Below are positions 42,087 through 47,010 of a stretch of 47,010 bases of DNA, one piece after another. This DNA is from Companilactobacillus jidongensis (GTDB lineage Bacteria; Bacillota; Bacilli; Lactobacillales; Lactobacillaceae), in assembly GCF_003946575.1 (NCBI RefSeq), contig NZ_RHOP01000021.1, positions 1-47,010 on the forward strand, in the 5' to 3' direction. Each line of letters starts with the position of its first letter. Positions within the stretch are counted from its first letter, which is position 1. The notes below the pieces were generated by a model. It ran no database searches. It worked only from the letters and a program-made list of their open reading frames with translations, and was not told where the DNA came from. The position numbers and the translations under genes were made by a program.

Positions 42087-42991
42087 TGGCAATTTTAGAA
42101 TTGCACGACGTTAAGAAGCGGTATGGTGACAAGCAAGTATTGAATGGTCTTAGTTTTGCAGTTCCAGAAGGTTCGATTTTTGGATTTGTGGGTGATAATG
42201 GTGCCGGCAAGACAACAACTATGAAGATGATTTTAGGTCTAGAAACAATTGATTCAGGTGATATCTTGATTGATGGTCAAAAAGTTCATTATGGTAATTC
42301 TGGCGTCAACCGTGAAATTGGATATTTACCCGATGTTCCGGAATATTATGGTTATATGAATCCGACAGAATATTTAACATTGTGCGGACAATTGACTGGT
42401 ATTTCTAAAGAGGACTTATCTATTCGAATTAATCAAATGTTAAAGACGGTTGATTTACCAATAAATAAACGAAGGATTCATGGATTCTCTCGAGGAATGA
42501 AACAAAGATTGGGAATTGCTCAAGCGTTACTAAATCGACCAAGAATACTTATCTGTGATGAGCCAACATCGGCACTTGATCCAAATGGTCGAGGTGAGTT
42601 TCTTGATTTATTGGCAAGTTTACGTGGTGAAATGACGATAATCTTTTCGACTCATATTTTAACTGATGTGGAGCGAATCAGTGATCAAGTTGGAATCTTA
42701 CATGATGGGATATTGAAGGCAAATGATAGTTTGGATAATTTGAAGAAAAAATATGCCAAATCACAAATTGTTTTGAAATTTGATTCAGATGAAATTGCAA
42801 ATCAAGTATCACAGATTCTGGGTGATAGTGCCACAAGAAAAGATAAGAAGGTTATTCTTAATTATGATGGTGATTATCAGGCTGTAGCCGAATCTGTGCT
42901 GAATATGTTATTGAAATCGCATCTGATTCCTATGTCGATGGATAAACAAGAAGCTAGTCTGGAAGATATTTTCATGGAGGTAACGTCATGA
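42086..42991 (+). CDS. ABC transporter ATP-binding protein (YxlF-like)
   Basis: A 301-residue ATPase with Walker A GDNGAGKTT (~residue 36), signature GFSRGMKQRLGIAQ (~132) and Walker B ILICDEPTSALDP (~149). The ~80-residue C-terminal extension is typical of ATPases paired with ABC-2 permeases. The signature reads FSRGM in place of LSGGQ, common in this subgroup. Probable export of a peptide, antibiotic or lipid. Its stop overlaps the permease start by four bases. Confidence 0.92.
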   Translation: MAILELHDVKKRYGDKQVLNGLSFAVPEGSIFGFVGDNGAGKTTTMKMILGLETIDSGDILIDGQKVHYGNSGVNREIGYLPDVPEYYGYMNPTEYLTLCGQLTGISKEDLSIRINQMLKTVDLPINKRRIHGFSRGMKQRLGIAQALLNRPRILICDEPTSALDPNGRGEFLDLLASLRGEMTIIFSTHILTDVERISDQVGILHDGILKANDSLDNLKKKYAKSQIVLKFDSDEIANQVSQILGDSATRKDKKVILNYDGDYQAVAESVLNMLLKSHLIPMSMDKQEASLEDIFMEVTS

Positions 42992-43752
42992 AAGCTACGT
43001 GGTTTTTTATCCGTAAAGAATTATTGGAGTCATGGCGTAACTATCACTTATTGATTATTACCGTTGTTTTCGTTATTTTTGGTATCGAAGGTCCATTAAT
43101 GGCAAAGTTGACACCTGATATTTTAAAGATGGCGACAGGCAGTGGATTAACAATTAAGATGCCGGATCCAACTAGTATTGATGCCTGGCAACAATATTAT
43201 AAAAATATGACACAGATTGGTATTTATATTTTAGTGGTTATTTTCAGCGGGACAATCAGTAACGAAGTAGCACAAGGTACGTTGGTAAATCTTGTAACTA
43301 AAGGATTGCCACGTTATTCAGTCGTTATGGCCAAGTATATAGTTGCTTATATTCAATGGTGTTTGGCAATAATGATGGCATTCTTGATTAGTTGGGGATA
43401 TACATCTTACTATTTTCCGGATAATAGGAGTCCCCATATTTGGAGTGGCATGTGGCCATTATTAATATTTGGATTATTATTTGTAGCAATTACGATTTTA
43501 GGTTCAAGCTTAAGTAAGAGTAATTATATGGGTTTCTTGACATCAGTTGTGGTTTTCATTGTTTTGACATTGCTAAATTTATTTAAGAGTACAGGACGCT
43601 ATAATCCGATTGCATTAGTGACAGATAACATTTACTTGATAAAGGGGACTGAACAAATTTCTCACATTATGCCAGCAATATGGATAACAATTATTTCCAC
43701 AATGGTAATTATTTATCTTTCAGTATTATCTTTGAAATATAAGAAATTATGA
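42988..43752 (+). CDS. ABC-2 type permease (YxlG-like)
   Basis: A 254-residue membrane protein with about six helices that starts in the ATPase stop (ATGA overlap). Features include FIRKELLESWRNYHLL at the N-terminus and FSGTISNEVAQGTLVNLVTKGLPRYSVVMAKYIVAY (~residue 87), the ABC-2 family coupling region. A terminator begins at its stop codon. With the preceding ATPase it forms an exporter whose substrate is unknown. Confidence 0.9.
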   Translation: MKATWFFIRKELLESWRNYHLLIITVVFVIFGIEGPLMAKLTPDILKMATGSGLTIKMPDPTSIDAWQQYYKNMTQIGIYILVVIFSGTISNEVAQGTLVNLVTKGLPRYSVVMAKYIVAYIQWCLAIMMAFLISWGYTSYYFPDNRSPHIWSGMWPLLIFGLLFVAITILGSSLSKSNYMGFLTSVVVFIVLTLLNLFKSTGRYNPIALVTDNIYLIKGTEQISHIMPAIWITIISTMVIIYLSVLSLKYKKL

Positions 43753-43775
43753 GACCGCTGCAAATCGGTCTTTTT
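43752..43775 (+). terminator. Terminator of the XRE-ABC operon
   Basis: AGACCG/CGGTCT with an eight-base loop and a T run, overlapping the permease stop codon region. Confidence 0.8.
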
Positions 43776-43808
43776 ATATGTCATAATATGGGTAAATGGG
43801 GTGAGTTG

Positions 43809-44354
43809 ATGCAGGACTTGCGAGTAATTAAGACCGAAAAATTAATCAAAGATAGTTTTTATAAGCTAGTAGATCAAAAAGGATTTGAACAACTTACTAT
43901 TACTGATATTTGTAATGATTCATTGATTGGACGTTCGACATTTTATCAGCATTATGTGGATAAATATGAATTGTTAGAAAAAGAAAATATCCATTACACG
44001 TCGCTTTTACAACGTGCAATGGATATTAGAATGAAGACATTTGATGATCCGGAATCATTGAAGAATTTCATTGAGTACTTAAAATCAGACTCTCAAAGAA
44101 TTTTATTGTTATTTTCTGTCCATGCAGAATCCACAAATTTACAAGAAGAGTTTGAACGATTAATTGGTGATTCCTTGGACGATATTATTAAGGATAAAAA
44201 ATCACCTGTATCTAATGAATTTATTAAAAAAATGTATGCGTCAAATGTTTTGACTTTTATTAAATGGAGTCTTAGCAATGGCATTGATTCTCGGACAACG
44301 GATTTTATGAATGAATCATTTAAGTCATTAATGTCATACTGGTTTACAGAGTAA
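43809..44354 (+). CDS. TetR/AcrR-family regulator
   Basis: A 181-residue TetR-type protein. The helix-turn-helix is IKDSFYKLVDQKGFEQLTITDIC...GRSTFYQHYVDKYELLEKE (~residues 12-60), and the C-terminal part is of the TetR_C_8 (DhaS-like) kind. The ATG at 43809 has GGGGTGAG upstream; upstream in-frame codons read through the terminator of the previous operon. Its 3' end overlaps the convergent metallo-hydrolase gene by 11 bases. Targets are unknown; the ABC exporter or the adjacent hydrolase are candidates by position. Confidence 0.87.
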   Translation: MQDLRVIKTEKLIKDSFYKLVDQKGFEQLTITDICNDSLIGRSTFYQHYVDKYELLEKENIHYTSLLQRAMDIRMKTFDDPESLKNFIEYLKSDSQRILLLFSVHAESTNLQEEFERLIGDSLDDIIKDKKSPVSNEFIKKMYASNVLTFIKWSLSNGIDSRTTDFMNESFKSLMSYWFTE

Positions 44355-45162
44355 TCATATGCTGTTTGACGTTAGGGTCGTGATTGGTGATTGTTTCAAT
44401 AACCTGTGATTCCTGTGATTTTTCCTTGACCCAACCGACAGACTCAATAGCTTGAGCTCGGTTGACGGCGATTCCTGGAGTGTATAATTTGTCGATAGAT
44501 TCCTGTGCATATGCGGTATCTGATGCAAGTAAAACTTCTTTGTCATCTGCGCCCTTTATCAATGTTGCGGCTAATCCACGGCTGTGACCGGGAGTATAAA
44601 TAAAATTTATGCTTCCATCATTGAAAAGGTCGAACGAACGGTGGAATGGTCCTAAGTTGGAGGGATGAAAATTGAATGTTCGCATCTTAGTGTTGGCCCA
44701 TGATTTAGGTATGTATCTCAATTTGTCAGTATTACCTGCTTGCCATTCTTCAGCAGACACAAGAATGTTTTTGGCATCTTTGACTAAAGGTAATCCACTT
44801 ACGTGGTCGCTGTGCAGGTGGCTAAGAACCAAATAATCAATATCAGCAGGTTTGTACCCAAGTTCTGCTAATCGTTCTCTAATTGACCACCCATCGGGAA
44901 GGTACGCTTTGTTAATAACAGTTTGTAGACCAAGTTCCTGCCACTGGGATGTCCTTACCAGTTCATTCCAACCGGTATCAATTAATACTAGCCCCTTGGG
45001 ATGTTCAATTAAATAACTGGAAACAGGCAGAACAATTTGATTTTTGTTTGATCGAAATAAGCCTGTGAATGCCAATGGATTACGGAATTTTTCATGAAAT
45101 GGTAAAGCTTTATCTACTTGAACCAGTCCAGTGTGTAAAATATGAATTTTTATTTCTGCCAT
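44344..45162 (-). CDS. Metallo-beta-lactamase-fold hydrolase, AHL-lactonase-like
   Basis: A 272-residue metal-dependent hydrolase. It has GLVLIDTGWN (~residue 54), the dinuclear zinc motif LSHLHSDHVSG (HxHxDH, ~113), YTPGHSRG (~190) and LASDTAY (~212). The layout matches the N-acyl-homoserine lactonase subgroup (AiiA/AttM type), though many such proteins act on other lactones or esters. Lactonase activity is therefore only a possibility. No signal peptide is seen. Its transcript converges on and overlaps the TetR gene. Confidence 0.85.
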   Translation of the reverse strand: MAEIKIHILHTGLVQVDKALPFHEKFRNPLAFTGLFRSNKNQIVLPVSSYLIEHPKGLVLIDTGWNELVRTSQWQELGLQTVINKAYLPDGWSIRERLAELGYKPADIDYLVLSHLHSDHVSGLPLVKDAKNILVSAEEWQAGNTDKLRYIPKSWANTKMRTFNFHPSNLGPFHRSFDLFNDGSINFIYTPGHSRGLAATLIKGADDKEVLLASDTAYAQESIDKLYTPGIAVNRAQAIESVGWVKEKSQESQVIETITNHDPNVKQHMITL

Positions 45163-45313
45163 TTTTTTTACCTCGTAATTGATTTGATAATGTCAGTATA
45201 TAATGATTATTTTGTTAAACAAGAATTAATATCATTCATTATGCAAGATAAGATACACTTTGTATGAAAATGTTTTATAACTATTACTTTTATTTGAAAG
45301 ATAGGGTGGCATC

Positions 45314-45994
45314 ATGAATTTTAAATTAAATCAAAGTTTAGTAGATTTAGGAATCAGTAATATTGTTATTGGTAAAGTAACCGGAGTTGATTTTTCCCAA
45401 AAATTGGATAATCAAATTTTGAAAGAACTAAAAATAAATGAAGATAAAGCATTGAAAACTGATTTGAACCAGTTACGTAATAATCAAATAATCAATGGAT
45501 ATGTTGAAATGGTCAAAAAAATTGGCCGAAGTTTGAAAAAAAATCCACCAACCGCTGAGGCTTTGATAGGCAATATTCAGCATCGTGGTAGTTTTCCTCG
45601 AGTTAATTCCGTAGTTGATGTTTATAATATTGAATCTCTACAGTCTTATTTATCGATTGGTGCACATGATATGGATAAAATTGATTTCCCAATTGAATTC
45701 ACAGTCTCAAACAAGGTTGATATATTCTCGCCTATTTTGGCGCCTGACAAAAAGGTTGCAGATTACGATTATGTGTATCGAGACAAAAATGGAATTTTAG
45801 CATATTTGGATTGTCGTGATTCTGAACTTTATAAGATAGACGATAGTACCAAAAATATCTTGTTTGTCGTGCAAGGAAATGAGTATACGACAGTTCAGTA
45901 CCGTGTTGATGCTTTGACTAGAGTATGCGAAACACTCAATTCGATTATGCCAAAGGTAAAATATTCAATTGAAGTTATTTCCAGTGAAGGTTAA
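45314..45994 (+). CDS. Second B3/B4 domain protein
   Basis: A 226-residue paralogue of the protein encoded at 36949-37659. It shares NSVVDVYNIESL (~residue 97), GAHDMDKID (~113), YVYRDKNGILAYLDCRDSE (~152) and DDSTKNILFVVQGNE (~176), while the N-terminal 60 residues differ. Like its relative it may bind tRNA or aminoacyl-tRNA through the PheRS-beta-type B3/4 fold; no substrate is known. AGGGTGG lies just upstream of the ATG. It stands alone, with about 150 bases upstream free of genes. Confidence 0.83.
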   Translation: MNFKLNQSLVDLGISNIVIGKVTGVDFSQKLDNQILKELKINEDKALKTDLNQLRNNQIINGYVEMVKKIGRSLKKNPPTAEALIGNIQHRGSFPRVNSVVDVYNIESLQSYLSIGAHDMDKIDFPIEFTVSNKVDIFSPILAPDKKVADYDYVYRDKNGILAYLDCRDSELYKIDDSTKNILFVVQGNEYTTVQYRVDALTRVCETLNSIMPKVKYSIEVISSEG

Positions 45995-46059
45995 TGATTT
46001 GCAAACGTGTAACTTATAAAGTAACATGTGTATATTAACTTATAATGAGGTATTCAAAT

Positions 46060-46950
46060 ATGAAATATATTATTACTGGTGCAACGGGACATCTAGGTTC
46101 ACAGATATTAAAAGAAACAATGCAACTTGTACCTAACTCTGATATAAGTGTTGGAGTACATACCGTTAGAAAAGCTAAAAAGCTTGCGGATGTAGGGTTA
46201 GAAGTCCTACCAATCGATTATCAAAATGAAGATATGATGGTTGAATCTTTAACAGATAAAGATATTTTGGTTTATGTTCCAAGTAAGAGCCATGACAGTT
46301 TCAGTCGGGTAGCTGAATTAGAAAATGTCATAACTGCGGCTGAGAAGGCTAAAGTTAGACACATTTTGGCAATGGGTTTCATAGCTGATCAAGAGAATAA
46401 TCCCTTTGATCTATCAGCATTCTATGGGTATTTACCACGTCGGTTGGCCGCATCAAATTTGAAATATACAATTATTAAAAATTCATTATATGCAGATCCA
46501 TTGGTTCCATATTTGCCTGAATTGATTGAGCGACAAAATGTTATTTATCCGGTTGGAAAAGAAGCATTGTCATTTATCAGTTTAGAAGATAGTGCTAAAG
46601 CATTTGCTGAAGTAGCAACTACGAACGAGTTGCGTCAAGACGGAAAAATCTATACTTTGACTCAAGATAGAAATTATACAATGCCTGAATTGGCAGCTGT
46701 ATTGACTGAGGTATCGGGTCATAAAATTGGCTATCAACCGGTTACATTACAAGAGTTCTCTGACTTGTATGATCAAGGCGGTGAAGGACATATGTTAAGT
46801 TCGATGTATGATGCTGGTGGTGAGGGATTATTGAACATTGTTACTGATGATTATCAAGAGATAATGGGTCGCCCCGCGACTGCTCTGAAGGAATTTTTAA
46901 CTTTGAAATTAAAAATAGCACAAGCAAAATTTAGGCTCTTTGTCAAATAG
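46060..46950 (+). CDS. NmrA-like NAD(P)-binding reductase (extended SDR)
   Basis: A 296-residue Rossmann-fold protein of the NmrA/atypical SDR group. The nucleotide-binding loop is ITGATGHLGSQIL at residues 5-17. SVGVHTVRKAKKLADVGLEV (~35) and the absence of the classical YxxxK tetrad in its usual place fit quinone-reductase-like (QorB/YtfG) or regulatory members. The ATG at 46060, nine bases after GAGG, is preferred to 46045. Enzyme activity and substrate are not evident. Confidence 0.87.
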   Translation: MKYIITGATGHLGSQILKETMQLVPNSDISVGVHTVRKAKKLADVGLEVLPIDYQNEDMMVESLTDKDILVYVPSKSHDSFSRVAELENVITAAEKAKVRHILAMGFIADQENNPFDLSAFYGYLPRRLAASNLKYTIIKNSLYADPLVPYLPELIERQNVIYPVGKEALSFISLEDSAKAFAEVATTNELRQDGKIYTLTQDRNYTMPELAAVLTEVSGHKIGYQPVTLQEFSDLYDQGGEGHMLSSMYDAGGEGLLNIVTDDYQEIMGRPATALKEFLTLKLKIAQAKFRLFVK

Positions 46951-46972
46951 TATTGATGAATAACTTTTAACC

Positions 46973-47002
46973 ATAGGCATCCTCATTGAGGATGCCTATT
47001 TT
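46973..47002 (+). terminator. Terminator after the NmrA-like gene
   Basis: ATAGGCATCCTCA pairs perfectly with TGAGGATGCCTAT, with a very tight loop and a short T tail. Confidence 0.8.
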
Positions 47003-47010
47003 CATGCACA

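Noticed and set aside
1-47010. tRNA, rRNA, CRISPR array or insertion sequence
   Set aside because: No cloverleaf, ribosomal signature, spaced repeat array, transposase or terminal inverted repeats were noticed on either strand.

Overview
The window is low-GC Firmicutes DNA, most likely from a member of the Lactobacillaceae close to Companilactobacillus. This rests on content, not on a search: strong AGGAGG-type ribosome sites, a KxYKxGKxW signal with SLAP-like C-terminal repeats, WxL surface proteins with a WxL-interacting partner, ECF folate uptake and CcpA-type cre sites. I see no rRNA, tRNA, CRISPR array or transposase.

Layout. 74-4599: a CPA1 sodium/proton antiporter and a large LRR surface protein. 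4676-22682: a histidine-fermentation and folate region. hutU and hutI are divergent, followed by a 1019-aa SARP/BTAD-AAA-TPR regulator, then ftcD-fchA-fhs-hutD-permease-hutH, and after a terminator yitT-like, formate channel, folT (behind a THF riboswitch) and folC. 22810-25179: a 50-aa membrane protein, an ACT-domain regulator, an HxlR regulator and an MFS exporter. 25340-30265: threonine biosynthesis (thrB, thrC, hom, aspartokinase). 30348-33364: an ABC importer behind a Phe-rich leader peptide and a chain of alternative hairpins. 33518-40607: a WxL surface locus (one copy frameshifted) interrupted by a B3/B4-domain gene, a flavodoxin-fold oxidoreductase and a 59-aa ORF. 40754-43752: an XRE regulator with a YxlEFG-like ABC-2 exporter. 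43809-46950: TetR regulator, metallo-beta-lactamase-fold hydrolase, a second B3/B4 protein and an NmrA-like reductase.

How the genes work together. HutH, HutU and HutI turn histidine into formiminoglutamate. FtcD moves the formimino group to tetrahydrofolate, giving glutamate. FchA releases ammonia, and Fhs run in reverse can yield ATP and formate, which the FNT channel could export. FolD, needed between FchA and Fhs, is not in the window. FolT and FolC supply the polyglutamylated folate that this flux needs. The pathway promoters carry cre-like boxes and 11-bp-phased WWWWGAC direct repeats of the kind SARP regulators bind, so I propose the BTAD protein as the hut activator.

The two observations I rate highest are this BTAD regulator with its phased operator-like repeats, and the candidate phenylalanine attenuator upstream of the ABC importer (22-codon leader, five Phe in the last eight codons).
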